From Arthrobacter psychrolactophilus (GTDB taxonomy: Bacteria; Actinomycetota; Actinomycetes; Actinomycetales; Micrococcaceae): DNA of 64,000 nucleotides. The position numbers and the translations under genes are program-made. The stretch spans positions 1 through 64,000 of the forward strand of contig NZ_QJVC01000022.1 in NCBI RefSeq assembly GCF_003219795.1, given 5' to 3'. The number at the start of each line of letters is the position of its first letter. The first letter of the stretch is position 1. This document shows positions 29,766 to 38,365 of the stretch, in pieces. Below the pieces are notes generated by a model. It did not search any database. It was not told the DNA's origin and was given only the letters and a program-made list of their open reading frames with translations.

Positions 29766-30116
29766 TTGGCGAAGAGAGAAGTTGCAGCGCAGTCAGTAGA
29801 CGCGCAGGGCAATTCAATCGAAGCCAGCGAAGCTGTTCGGACATGTATTGGGTGCAGGAAAAGTGGGGCACGGAATCAACTAGTTCGGATCGTGAGATCA
29901 ACTAACAGCTCCGGTGAAACGGTGGCATTAGTTGATGTTCGACGTTCTCGCCCTGGTCGTGGAGCTTGGCTCCACCCCATCGCGGAGTGTTGGACGCTCG
30001 CGATCAAACGCCGCGCCATTGGCCGGGCCCTTCCGGGGGTCACCAATGTTGGAGACGTTGAAGCATTTGCACAAAACGGTCTGCCGCACTTGGCAGACCA
30101 CGCCATACGAACCTAA
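29766..30116 (+). CDS. ylxR: YlxR-family (DUF448) nucleic-acid-binding protein
   Basis: A 116-residue YlxR protein with the signature RTCIGCRKSGARNQLVRIV and RRSRPGRGAWLHP. YlxR is usually between nusA and infB; proposed roles include RNA binding and RNase P modulation. TTG 29766 is taken as start because AGAAGG (29751-29756) lies 9 nt upstream. The predicted N-terminus before RTCIGCR is about 25 residues, longer than usual, so an internal start is not excluded. Confidence 0.9.
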   Translation: MAKREVAAQSVDAQGNSIEASEAVRTCIGCRKSGARNQLVRIVRSTNSSGETVALVDVRRSRPGRGAWLHPIAECWTLAIKRRAIGRALPGVTNVGDVEAFAQNGLPHLADHAIRT

Positions 30117-30292
30117 TTGTCCCTTTTGTGAAAGCGGGTCAGAAAACCGATGGAAACCCGATGAGTACCCAGCGATGAGTGCCCAAAAATGAGCATCTTT
30201 GTGCTCTCTCATACCGCCCATTCCAACGTGGAACGGTGCAGTAAGAATTAAACGGTTCGTACCTGTCCGGTGCGGGCCGAGACAGGAGTAAT

Positions 30293-33220
30293 GTGGCCAA
30301 GGCCCGCGTACACGAGCTTGCAAAAGAGCTCGGCATCACCTCAAAAGAAGCAGTAAGTAAGCTGCAGGAGTTGGGCGAATTCGTTCGTTCAGCATCATCA
30401 ACTATTGAGGCCCCCGTTGTGAAGAAACTTCGCGACGCATTCCCCGCAGCAGCTTCGGCTGCTGAGTCCAAGCCTGCAGCAGCCGCACCGGCTGCTCCGA
30501 AGGCTGCTGAGCCCCAGGCAGCTGCTGCCACCAAGACCGCTGCACCGGCCACGCCGGGTGCTGTTGTTCCTGGCCCGAAGGCTCCCGCGCCGGCTGTAAA
30601 GCCCGGCGCCAAGGCAACTCCGGCTGCTCCGGCACCCGCTGCTGCCGCTCCGGCGGCGCCTGCTGGAGCGGCCCCGGCCGCTCCAGCAGCAGCTCCCGCT
30701 GCCGCTGCACCCAAGGCTGCCGCTGCTAAGTCGGCAACACCGGGCGCCCCGCGTCCGGGTAACAACCCCTTCGCCACCTCACAGGGCATGCCGCGTTCAG
30801 GCAACCGCCCCGAGCGCAACGAAGGCCGTAACGAATCTCGCAACGAGGCCCGTAACGACAGCCGCGCTCCGCGTCCGGCTGGCGCCGGTGCGCCGCGTCC
30901 GGGTAACAACCCGTTCGCTACCGCACAGGGCATGCCCCGTCCGGGTTCGGCACGTAACCCTGAAGCTGGCAACGGCGGACCTCGCCCGGGTGGACCACGT
31001 CCCCCGGCTGGTGCTCCCCGTCCGGGCGCACCGCGTCCGGCAGGTGCCCCCGGTGCTGGTGGACCTCGTCCCGCAGCTGGCGCTCCGCGCCCGGGTGGTC
31101 CCCGTCCCACTCCCGGCATGATGCCGAACCGCACCGAGCGCCCCGCTGCGCCCGGTCGTGGAAATGACCGTCCCGGTGCTCCGGGCCGTGGCCGTCCGGG
31201 TGCTCCCGGCGCAACTCCCGGTGGCGCTCCAGGTGGAGCTCCCGCTGGTGGTGGCTTCGGCAAGGGTGGCCGCGGTCGCGGTGGTACCCAGGGTGCCTTC
31301 GGTAAGGGCGGCGCAGGCCGTGGCAAGCAGCGCAAGTCGAAGCGTGCCAAGCGCCAAGAGCTAGAGCAGATGAGTGCTCCTTCACTTGGTGGCGTAACGG
31401 TTCCCCGCGGCAACGGCACCACCGTTGTCCGCTTGCGTCGTGGCGCGTCCATCTCGGACTTCGCCGACAAGATCGAGGCAAACCCCGCAGCACTCGTGAC
31501 CGTGCTCTTCCACTTGGGCGAAATGGCTACCGCCACGCAGTCCTTGGACGAAGACACCTTCGCACTCTTGGGTGCCGAGCTGGGCTACAAGGTCCAGGTT
31601 GTTTCGCCTGAAGACGAAGAGCGCGAACTGCTCAGCAGCTTCGACATCGACTTCGAAGCCGAGCTTGAAGCTGAAGGCGACGAGGACCTCGAGCTCCGCC
31701 CGCCGGTTGTCACCGTCATGGGTCACGTTGACCATGGTAAGACCCGCTTGTTGGACGCCATCCGTAAGTCGGATGTTGTCGCTGACGAGCATGGTGGCAT
31801 CACCCAGCACATCGGTGCTTACCAGATCGTGCACGAGCACGAAGGTAATGATCGTCGCATCACCTTCATCGATACACCGGGTCACGAGGCGTTCACCGCT
31901 ATGCGTGCTCGTGGTGCCAAGGTCACCGACATCGCCGTTCTGGTTGTTGCCGCTGATGATGGCGTCATGCCGCAGACGGTTGAGGCGCTTAACCACGCCC
32001 AGGCCGCCGGTGTGCCGATCGTTGTAGCCGTGAACAAGATCGATAAGGAAGGCGCTAACCCGGAGAAGATCCGCGGCCAGCTGACCGAATACGGCCTCGT
32101 TCCGGAAGAATACGGTGGCGACACCATGTTCGTCGACGTTTCAGCTCGTAACGGCATCAACATCGAGGAACTCCTCGAAGCTGTGCTGTTGACCGCTGAT
32201 GCTGCCCTGGACATGCGCGCCAACCCGAACAAGGACGCCCGCGGTATTGCTATCGAAGCTAACTTGGATAAGGGTCGCGGTTCCGTGGCAACTGTTCTGG
32301 TTCAGTCCGGTACCTTGCATGTCGGTGACACGATCGTTGCCGGTACGGCTCACGGCCGTGTCCGTGCCATGTTCGATGAGAACGGTGACGTCATCACCGA
32401 GGCCGGACCTTCACGTCCGGTCCAGGTTTTGGGTCTGTCCAACGTTCCCCGTGCAGGTGACACCTTCTTCGTGACAGGTGACGAGCGTACGGCTCGCCAG
32501 ATCGCTGAAAAGCGTGAAGCAGCTGACCGTAACGCAGCCCTTGCCAAGCGTCGTAAGCGCATCAGCCTGGAAGACTTCGACCAGGCCGTTGCTGACGGCA
32601 AGGTTGACACCCTTAACCTCATCCTCAAGGGTGACGTCTCCGGTGCCGTTGAGGCCTTGGAAGACTCCTTGCTCAAGATCGATGTTGGCGAAGGCGTCCA
32701 GCTGCGCGTTATCCACCGCGGTGTTGGTGCTATCACGCAGAACGACGTCAACCTGGCTACCGTTGACAACGCCATCATCATCGGCTTCAACGTCAAGCCT
32801 GCTGAGCGCGTTGCCGAATTGGCTGACCGTGAAGGCGTCGACATGCGCTTCTACTCGGTCATCTACGGCGCCATCGATGACATCGAGCTGGCTCTTAAGG
32901 GCATGCTCAAGCCTGAGTACGAGGAAGCTGAACTGGGTACCGCGGAAATCCGCGAAGTATTCCGTTCCTCCAAGTTCGGCAACATCGCCGGTTCCATCGT
33001 TCGCTCCGGAACCATCCGCCGTAACACCAAGGCTCGTGTTCTCCGCGCCGGCAAGATCATCGGTGACAACCTCACCGTTGACTCGCTCAAGCGCTTCAAG
33101 GATGACGCAACCGAAGTTCGTACGGACTTCGAGTGTGGTATCGGCCTGGGATCGTTCAACGATCTGCAGCCTGAGGACATCATCCAGACGTTCGAAATGC
33201 GCGAAAAGCCGCGCGTCTAG
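30293..33220 (+). CDS. infB: Translation initiation factor IF-2
   Basis: A 975-residue IF-2. Residues 1-50 are the first helical N-domain ([20 protein letters not shown]). Residues 55-360 are a very long Ala/Pro then Gly/Arg/Pro low-complexity region with two copies of [16 protein letters not shown]. The GTPase domain follows, with G1 GHVDHGKT at 477-484, DTPGHE and NKID. Domains II-IV complete the protein. It brings fMet-tRNA to the 30S P site. Start is GTG 30293 with ACAGGAG upstream; an out-of-frame ATG overlaps at 30291. Confidence 0.97.
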   Translation: MAKARVHELAKELGITSKEAVSKLQELGEFVRSASSTIEAPVVKKLRDAFPAAASAAESKPAAAAPAAPKAAEPQAAAATKTAAPATPGAVVPGPKAPAPAVKPGAKATPAAPAPAAAAPAAPAGAAPAAPAAAPAAAAPKAAAAKSATPGAPRPGNNPFATSQGMPRSGNRPERNEGRNESRNEARNDSRAPRPAGAGAPRPGNNPFATAQGMPRPGSARNPEAGNGGPRPGGPRPPAGAPRPGAPRPAGAPGAGGPRPAAGAPRPGGPRPTPGMMPNRTERPAAPGRGNDRPGAPGRGRPGAPGATPGGAPGGAPAGGGFGKGGRGRGGTQGAFGKGGAGRGKQRKSKRAKRQELEQMSAPSLGGVTVPRGNGTTVVRLRRGASISDFADKIEANPAALVTVLFHLGEMATATQSLDEDTFALLGAELGYKVQVVSPEDEERELLSSFDIDFEAELEAEGDEDLELRPPVVTVMGHVDHGKTRLLDAIRKSDVVADEHGGITQHIGAYQIVHEHEGNDRRITFIDTPGHEAFTAMRARGAKVTDIAVLVVAADDGVMPQTVEALNHAQAAGVPIVVAVNKIDKEGANPEKIRGQLTEYGLVPEEYGGDTMFVDVSARNGINIEELLEAVLLTADAALDMRANPNKDARGIAIEANLDKGRGSVATVLVQSGTLHVGDTIVAGTAHGRVRAMFDENGDVITEAGPSRPVQVLGLSNVPRAGDTFFVTGDERTARQIAEKREAADRNAALAKRRKRISLEDFDQAVADGKVDTLNLILKGDVSGAVEALEDSLLKIDVGEGVQLRVIHRGVGAITQNDVNLATVDNAIIIGFNVKPAERVAELADREGVDMRFYSVIYGAIDDIELALKGMLKPEYEEAELGTAEIREVFRSSKFGNIAGSIVRSGTIRRNTKARVLRAGKIIGDNLTVDSLKRFKDDATEVRTDFECGIGLGSFNDLQPEDIIQTFEMREKPRV

Positions 33221-33237
33221 GCCCTAGGCCTACCAAC

Positions 33238-33277
33238 AAAGCCGGCCGGGCGTCCGCAGGGGCGACCGGCCGGCTTT
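33238..33277 (+). terminator. Hairpin terminator after infB
   Basis: AAAGCCGGCCGG (33238-33249) pairs perfectly with CCGGCCGGCTTT (33266-33277), a 12-bp stem with a 16-nt loop that itself is GC-rich. The A run at the 5' base and T run at the 3' base give the usual polarity of an intrinsic terminator, though the T run is short. It separates infB from rbfA. Confidence 0.75.
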
Positions 33278-33336
33278 GCATTCCCTAAGATGGTCCCAGA
33301 ACCATCCACAGTCTTTCCACTTTTAAGGAGTTCATC

Positions 33337-33774
33337 ATGGCTGATTCAGCCCGCGCGTCCAAGCTGGCGCAGCGTATCAAGGTTGTGGTGGCCGAAGGTC
33401 TTCGCTCCCGGGTCAAGGACCCTCGCGTTGAAGGCATCACCGTCACCGACGCCCGCGTCACTAACGACCTCCAGCACGCCACCATCTACTACACAGTTTT
33501 TGGTGACGACACGGCTAAGAGCGAGGCTGCGATCGGCCTCGAGCGCGCCAAGGGTGTGCTTCGTGCCGAGGTTGGCAAGAACATCACGGTTCGCCTCACG
33601 CCGACCCTGGAATTCATTGCCGATGTGATCCCGGAAAACGCCTCGAACCTGGAGGCCCTTCTGCGGGTTGCCAAGGATCGCGACGCAAAGCTGGCCGAGC
33701 TCTCGGCCAACGCCGAGTTTGCCGGCGATGCTGATCCGTACAAGAAGGATGAAGAGGACGCCGAAGAGGCGTAA
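33337..33774 (+). CDS. rbfA: Ribosome-binding factor A
   Basis: A 145-residue RbfA, a KH-like 30S maturation factor. The family pattern ARASKLAQRIKVVVAEGLRS is at the N-terminus and RLTPTLEFIADVIPENASNL in the middle; the last 25 residues are an acidic tail (KKDEEDAEEA). TTAAGGAG lies upstream of ATG 33337. It probably has its own promoter, because a terminator hairpin lies between it and infB. A perfect 22-bp palindrome follows the stop. Confidence 0.95.
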   Translation: MADSARASKLAQRIKVVVAEGLRSRVKDPRVEGITVTDARVTNDLQHATIYYTVFGDDTAKSEAAIGLERAKGVLRAEVGKNITVRLTPTLEFIADVIPENASNLEALLRVAKDRDAKLAELSANAEFAGDADPYKKDEEDAEEA

Positions 33775-33784
33775 CTCCCAGTCC

Positions 33785-33830
33785 GACGGCGGGAGCCCAC
33801 CTTTTCTCGAAAAGGTGGGCTCCCGCCGTC
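33785..33830. repeat. Perfect 22-bp palindrome between convergent genes
   Basis: Arms 33785-33806 and 33809-33830 are exact reverse complements with only 2 nt between them. The arms begin GACGGCGGGAGCCCACC and are G+C rich at the base and T/A rich at the tip. It lies between rbfA (+) and the secreted protein gene (-). It could act as a bidirectional terminator, but GTTCCC and not a U tract follows the stem. Confidence 0.75.
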
Positions 33831-33863
33831 GTTCCCTAGGCAGTATCTCGCAACGGACTGTGC

Positions 33864-34991
33864 CTAGCGGCCGTTACGCAGCCCCGTCGTGACGAGGCTG
33901 CCGCCTGTCTCGGCGAGGGAATTGGTGAGGGCCGCGAGCGTGGCGCCGCCGACCTCCACGTCGGACACCATGGCGGCCGGCAGCACGGTGCTGACCTTGC
34001 CGTTCTTGATGACGCTGACACCATCACCGAAGAGCGCAGAGACGTAGACATTGTTGCTCTTGTCAACGGCGATGCCTGTTGGAGCGGCAAGACCCTGGGC
34101 GAGTAATTGCGTCGTGCCGCTGTTAACGTTCATGCGGTACGCCTTGCCAACCCCGAGAGCTTCCCCGGGAACACCGGGCAATACCGTGTAGTACAGCCAC
34201 TGCCCGTCGATTTCAATATCTGTCGGAACTGCTTGTGCGTAGTACGTCAGCCCCATCATGCATTCGGGGATCGTCATGCCCATCTCGGCAGCCACAGCCA
34301 CAACGGAGGCATCAATCGTGAGGGCCTCGGCCGGCAATGCCTTGACCAGCTTCACATTTCCGTTGGTGGACACGTACAAGAGGGTGTTAGCTCCGGCATC
34401 GCCTACATAGACGCCACCCTTGACGGGCGCCGAAGAGTAAGGATGGGAGAACAGCTCGCCGGTCGACTGTAGATACGGGGCCTGTGCCAGACACGTGGGC
34501 GAGGCATCCCGCACACCGTAGACAGTTGCGCCGTCTGGGTCATTAGCGGCCTCAAATACGCTCAAATCGGTGATCTGGTGCGCGATGCCATGCTGATCCA
34601 GACTCATGAGCCGGGCAGGAAGTAGCTCGCCTCCGGGCTCGGGCCCCGCACCCTGATCATTGTTGAAGTAAAAGGTGGTGCCAGCAAGGTGCGAAACGCC
34701 GGCGATTTCCTGCCCTGGCGCATTGACCAGGGTGGTCTTGACACCCTGGGCCGAGTAGCTGTTCAACTGACCGGCGAAAGATTCAGCCACGAGAAAGTTG
34801 CCGTTGGAGCCAAAAGCCACCTTCAAGGGGCTGATGAGCTGGGAGGCGACCTCCGTGACGGGAGTGGGCGTGGAGTGGGATGCGTGGCCTCGCGTGCCAC
34901 CGGAGCCGTTCGGATAGGCCAGGGCGGGGCCCGCACTCATGATCATGGCAATTGCACTCGCTGCAGCAATAGCTGCAATTTTGTTCCTCAT
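33864..34991 (-). CDS. Secreted ScyD/ScyE-like beta-propeller protein
   Basis: A 375-residue exported protein. The signal peptide is residues 1-25 (basic MRNK, hydrophobic core, cleavage after GPALA). The mature part has repeated NHL/SMP-30-like strands (LKVAFGSNGNFLVAESFAG; GGVYVGDAGANTLLYVSTNG; PTGIAVDKSNNVYVSALFGD). Proteins of this type are annotated as ScyD/ScyE after the cyanobacterial scytonemin cluster, but no such pathway is present here. AAGGGA lies 5 nt before ATG 34991. Function unknown; a monogenic transcript is likely. Confidence 0.82.
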   Translation of the reverse strand: MRNKIAAIAAASAIAMIMSAGPALAYPNGSGGTRGHASHSTPTPVTEVASQLISPLKVAFGSNGNFLVAESFAGQLNSYSAQGVKTTLVNAPGQEIAGVSHLAGTTFYFNNDQGAGPEPGGELLPARLMSLDQHGIAHQITDLSVFEAANDPDGATVYGVRDASPTCLAQAPYLQSTGELFSHPYSSAPVKGGVYVGDAGANTLLYVSTNGNVKLVKALPAEALTIDASVVAVAAEMGMTIPECMMGLTYYAQAVPTDIEIDGQWLYYTVLPGVPGEALGVGKAYRMNVNSGTTQLLAQGLAAPTGIAVDKSNNVYVSALFGDGVSVIKNGKVSTVLPAAMVSDVEVGGATLAALTNSLAETGGSLVTTGLRNGR

Positions 34992-35289
34992 AATGTTCCC
35001 TTGGGGGAGAGCCCGGTGATGACGGGCAGGACTAGGATCTACGTCTGGATTGAACAAGGCTGAATCCGCTGTAGTTCGGCCTATACAGGCCAATCGGATA
35101 TCCGTCCCCCAGGGTCCGCTACCCGTCACCCCTGCGCCCGTGCACTGGACGGTGCCGCAAGTGATCCCAGCCTAGGACTGCCCAACCGGGGCCGTCAAGA
35201 ACACAAAAATCGGTGAGTTGTGTCACTAGAGTGGCTGCGGAGATTTTCGCGGCGGCTCAGGGGGCCGCCATGCCGATATACTTCAAAGC
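34992..35289. other. Intergenic region between the ScyD/ScyE-like gene and truB
   Basis: A 298-bp divergent gap without a supportable gene. It must contain the promoter of the secreted protein gene on the minus strand, which I cannot pin down. At its right end is the -10 hexamer of truB (35277-35282). No large repeat is seen. Confidence 0.5.
35277..35289 (+). promoter_or_regulatory. truB promoter -10, leaderless-type
   Basis: TATACT at 35277-35282 is a near-consensus -10 placed 7 nt before the GTG start of truB. There is no Shine-Dalgarno in front of that GTG. In actinobacteria this layout usually means that transcription starts at or next to the start codon. The -35 is not recognisable. Confidence 0.5.
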
Positions 35290-36267
35290 GTGCTTTCTGG
35301 ACTGGTAATTGTAGATAAACCGCAGGGATGGACCAGCCACGATGTGGTTGGCCGAATGCGAAGGCTTGCAGGGACCCGAAAAGTCGGGCATGCAGGCACC
35401 TTGGACCCCATGGCCACTGGCGTGTTGGTGGTGGGCGTCAATAAGGCCACACGCCTGTTGACGTACATTGTGGGCACCTCAAAGACGTATGAGGCGACGA
35501 TTCGCCTCGGTGCCACGACCATCACTGACGACGCCGAAGGTGATGTCACCGCGACCACCCCCACGGACGGCGTCAGCGACGAGGCGATCGAGGCTGGAAT
35601 TGCAAAGCTCCGCGGCCCGATCTCGCAGGTGCCTAGCAGTGTCAGCGCCATCAAGGTCAACGGCGAACGCGCCTATGCTCGCGTGCGCTCAGGCGAAGAG
35701 GTCAAGTTGGCCGCCCGCCCGGTCACGATCCACTCCTTCGACGTGCTGGAGATCCGTCACGGAGTCACGTCCCAGCCCGCCGCTGATGTGCTTCCGACGG
35801 ACGACGGCGTGAGTTATGTTGACATCGACGTCTCGGTGCGTTGTTCCTCAGGAACCTACATCCGAGCCCTGGCCCGCGACCTGGGTGCCGATCTGGGCGT
35901 AGGCGGTCACCTCACGGCCCTGCGCCGCAGCGCCGTAGGCCCGTACACCCTGGACCGTGCCCGGACGCTCGAGCAGCTCGCCGAGAACCTGGAAATTCTT
36001 GATATCGCCGATGCCGCCCGCGCCCTCATGCCGGTGCGCGAGCTGACGGCTGCCGAAGCCACCGAGCTGTCCTTCGGGCGCCGCATTCCGGCCAGCCCCG
36101 AGGGGCGCCATACCTCCGATGACCCGGCGGCGGCGTTTGCCCCCGACGGAACGCTCGTGGCGTTATTGGCCGACGCCGGCAAGTACGCGAAGCCGGTGCT
36201 GGTTTTCCCTCCGGATTCGGCCGCTAAAGCCGAATCACAAGCCGTAGCCGAGGAGACCGAGTCGTGA
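35290..36267 (+). CDS. truB: tRNA pseudouridine(55) synthase
   Basis: A 325-residue TruB, which makes pseudouridine 55 in the T loop of tRNAs. The catalytic Asp is D39 in GTLDPMATGVLVVG; KPQGWTSHDVV precedes it and the RCSSGTYIRALARDLG motif follows. A PUA-like tail ends the protein; the final 20 residues are an Ala/Glu-rich extension. Start is GTG 35290, without ribosome site. The stop overlaps the next gene by 4 bp. Confidence 0.96.
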   Translation: MLSGLVIVDKPQGWTSHDVVGRMRRLAGTRKVGHAGTLDPMATGVLVVGVNKATRLLTYIVGTSKTYEATIRLGATTITDDAEGDVTATTPTDGVSDEAIEAGIAKLRGPISQVPSSVSAIKVNGERAYARVRSGEEVKLAARPVTIHSFDVLEIRHGVTSQPAADVLPTDDGVSYVDIDVSVRCSSGTYIRALARDLGADLGVGGHLTALRRSAVGPYTLDRARTLEQLAENLEILDIADAARALMPVRELTAAEATELSFGRRIPASPEGRHTSDDPAAAFAPDGTLVALLADAGKYAKPVLVFPPDSAAKAESQAVAEETES

Positions 36268-36686
36268 CTCTTGACGCCTGGTTCATCATCGGCGCTATTG
36301 TCGGCATTGCCTCGACCTTCGTGTGTGTCGTTGCCGCAGTGATGAAGAAGAAACCTAACGACATCACGCTTTTGGCCCTGGCCGCCGTCGAACTTTTCAT
36401 TATCGCCTACGCGATCGGTTCGCTGGTTCGGCTGCTGAACGGGGTCCCGCTGGTGGGTGAGCCGTGGGAGTTCTGGGGGTACATCTTCACCGCGGCGGCG
36501 CTTCCCGTGGCCGGATTCTACTGGGCCATGATGGAACGCACGCATTGGTCGAACTACGTCATGGGCGCCGTGGGTATCACGGTCGTGGTCATGATGGCTC
36601 GAATGGCACAAATTTGGTACGGCACCGGCCTGTCCGCGCAAGCCGTACCAGCACTGGAAACACTGCGATTAGGACTCGGATCATGA
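36264..36686 (+). CDS. Four-TM membrane protein of unknown function
   Basis: A 140-residue protein with four predicted membrane segments at about 6-26, 34-58, 70-89 and 98-118. Short polar loops and a KKKP patch after TM1 suggest a cytosolic first loop. It starts with GTG 36264, overlapping the truB stop by 4 bp, and is followed by a second 4-TM gene that overlaps it by 4 bp. This tight coupling says the three genes are co-translated. I do not recognise the family. Confidence 0.8.
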   Translation: MTLDAWFIIGAIVGIASTFVCVVAAVMKKKPNDITLLALAAVELFIIAYAIGSLVRLLNGVPLVGEPWEFWGYIFTAAALPVAGFYWAMMERTHWSNYVMGAVGITVVVMMARMAQIWYGTGLSAQAVPALETLRLGLGS

Positions 36687-37108
36687 GCACTCCCACCACA
36701 GCACCTATGGAAACTCCCAAGGGCCGCACCTCCGGTCCGGGGCGGTTGCTGATCACGGTGTACGCAGTCTTCGCGATCTCCGCGACGGCCCGAGCGCTGC
36801 TCCAGATCGGCACCAAGTTTAACGAGGCGCCCGTGGCCTACTCACTCTCGGCCTTCGCCGCGCTGGTGTACATACTGGCCACGATTTCCTTGGCAAAGCC
36901 CGGGGCACAGTGGGCCAAGATCGCCACGGTGGCCATCTGCATTGAACTTGTGGGTGTCTTGGTGGTTGGAATCTTGAGCCTGACGGATCCGGCCGCCTTC
37001 GCGCACGCCAGCGTCTGGAGCAAGTTCGGCCAGGGCTACGGCTACATTCCGCTCCTGCTGCCCATCATCGGCCTGATCTGGCTTTACCGCCACCGGGAAG
37101 TGAAGTGA
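36683..37108 (+). CDS. Second four-TM membrane protein of unknown function
   Basis: A 141-residue protein with a 20-residue polar N-terminus and four membrane segments at about 22-42, 51-71, 79-99 and 120-137; it ends in the basic RHREVK. ATG 36683 overlaps the preceding stop. It overlaps the following GNAT gene by 4 bp. Size and topology match the preceding protein, so they might form a pair, but sequence similarity between them is not obvious. No function is assigned. Confidence 0.8.
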   Translation: MSTPTTAPMETPKGRTSGPGRLLITVYAVFAISATARALLQIGTKFNEAPVAYSLSAFAALVYILATISLAKPGAQWAKIATVAICIELVGVLVVGILSLTDPAAFAHASVWSKFGQGYGYIPLLLPIIGLIWLYRHREVK

Positions 37109-38283
37109 GTGCGCTCGATCAGTTAGCGAGCAACCCCGTTCTCAGCGACGGCGTCACGACGCTGCGACGCTTTCAGGTACGGGACGCGGAGGCATTTGCC
37201 GCGATTCACCGAGACCCGCTGAACATTCAGTGGACCGGTTCTGTGGCCACCATGGACGCCGCGCAGGCCCTAGGCTTCATCGAGGGTCACATCGCCGCCG
37301 GCTGGGAGAGCGGCACAGGATTACGCTTTGCCATCACGGAAATCATTGCGGGAACATCGCAGGTTGTTGGCACCCTGAGTTTGCAGGACGTCGTGTCAAC
37401 GGCTGCCGGCGGCTCGGCTCATGTCGGCATCAAGATGCTGCCCTCGGGTCGGGGGACAGGTGCCGCGCAGCGGGCCATCGAGCTCGTATGCGGCTACGCC
37501 TTTGGCAATCTCGGACTGGGCTATCTGCACTGGATCTGCACGGAGGGAAACCGCGGCAGTATGTCCCTTGCCCAACGATGCGGCTTTCAACAACTGGCAC
37601 ACATCCCCGGCTTCGCGCGGGTCGCTGACGAGGTCGCGGGTGGGTTGATTTTTAGCCAGACCGCTGCCCGGTGGCATGCTCGGGAACAATCCCTAGACCT
37701 AGCACCGGTGGTGCCAGTGTTACACGGCGAGAAGGTTCTCCTGCGCGCCCTGACACCCGCCGATGCGCCGGCGCTGGTGAGGAACTGCCGCGATCTGGCG
37801 GCTATTCGCTGGACCACCGTGCCCCTGGAATACTCCTCCGAGCATGCCGACTACTTCATTAAGACGGTCGTGGTGGACGGCTGGAGAACAGGGGAGACCC
37901 TGACCTTTGCTGTGGCCTCGGTCGACACGGACGAGCTGCTGGGCACGATCGATCTGCAGTCTAAACACCCCGGCGTTGCCGCCGTGGGAATCAATATTGG
38001 ACCGGAGGCACGAGGCACGGGAGCCGCAGAGGAAGCTGCGCGCCTTCTGCTGGACTACGGTTTCACGCACATGAATCTCAGCTTCATCCACTGGGGTGCC
38101 ATGGTGCCCAATTGGGGAAGCCGGAAACTGGCCTGGAAACTAGGATTTAGTTTCTCCGGCTGCCTCCGTGGCGGCTACAACGATCGCGGCACACCTGCGG
38201 ATCTGTGGCAGCTGACGCTGGCCGCCGGTGACCCGCAAACGCCACAGGAACCATGGACCGGACCGGCGGCCATTAACAGGTAA
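37105..38283 (+). CDS. Tandem GNAT-domain acetyltransferase (RimJ/RimL type)
   Basis: A 392-residue protein made of two complete GNAT domains: about 5-190 and 205-375. Both retain an acetyl-CoA loop: SGRGTGAAQRAIELV in the first and ARGTGAAEEAARLLL in the second. Each also has the RimJ-like ending (WICTEGNRGSMSLAQRCGF; WGAMVPNWGSRKLAWKLGF). The domains are related, so the gene arose by duplication and fusion. Start is GTG 37105, overlapping the membrane protein gene. The acceptor could be a ribosomal protein or a small amine; not determined. Confidence 0.87.
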   Translation: MSALDQLASNPVLSDGVTTLRRFQVRDAEAFAAIHRDPLNIQWTGSVATMDAAQALGFIEGHIAAGWESGTGLRFAITEIIAGTSQVVGTLSLQDVVSTAAGGSAHVGIKMLPSGRGTGAAQRAIELVCGYAFGNLGLGYLHWICTEGNRGSMSLAQRCGFQQLAHIPGFARVADEVAGGLIFSQTAARWHAREQSLDLAPVVPVLHGEKVLLRALTPADAPALVRNCRDLAAIRWTTVPLEYSSEHADYFIKTVVVDGWRTGETLTFAVASVDTDELLGTIDLQSKHPGVAAVGINIGPEARGTGAAEEAARLLLDYGFTHMNLSFIHWGAMVPNWGSRKLAWKLGFSFSGCLRGGYNDRGTPADLWQLTLAAGDPQTPQEPWTGPAAINR

Positions 38284-38365
38284 TCTTGGAAGCGTCTTGA
38301 ATTACCTAGCGACAGACCGGGCGCATGCCATTCGCGCCGAGCATCTAAGTGAACGAGGAACAGTA

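Noticed and set aside
30139-31557. Minus-strand open frame (472 codons), Gly/Ala/Pro-rich, opposite the infB N-terminus
   Set aside because: Its repeats are the mirror image of the low-complexity IF-2 region and it has no independent evidence.
38284-38365. FMN riboswitch before ribF
   Set aside because: The gap is only 82 bp and lacks the conserved AGGGTGA/GCC junction elements of the RFN riboswitch.
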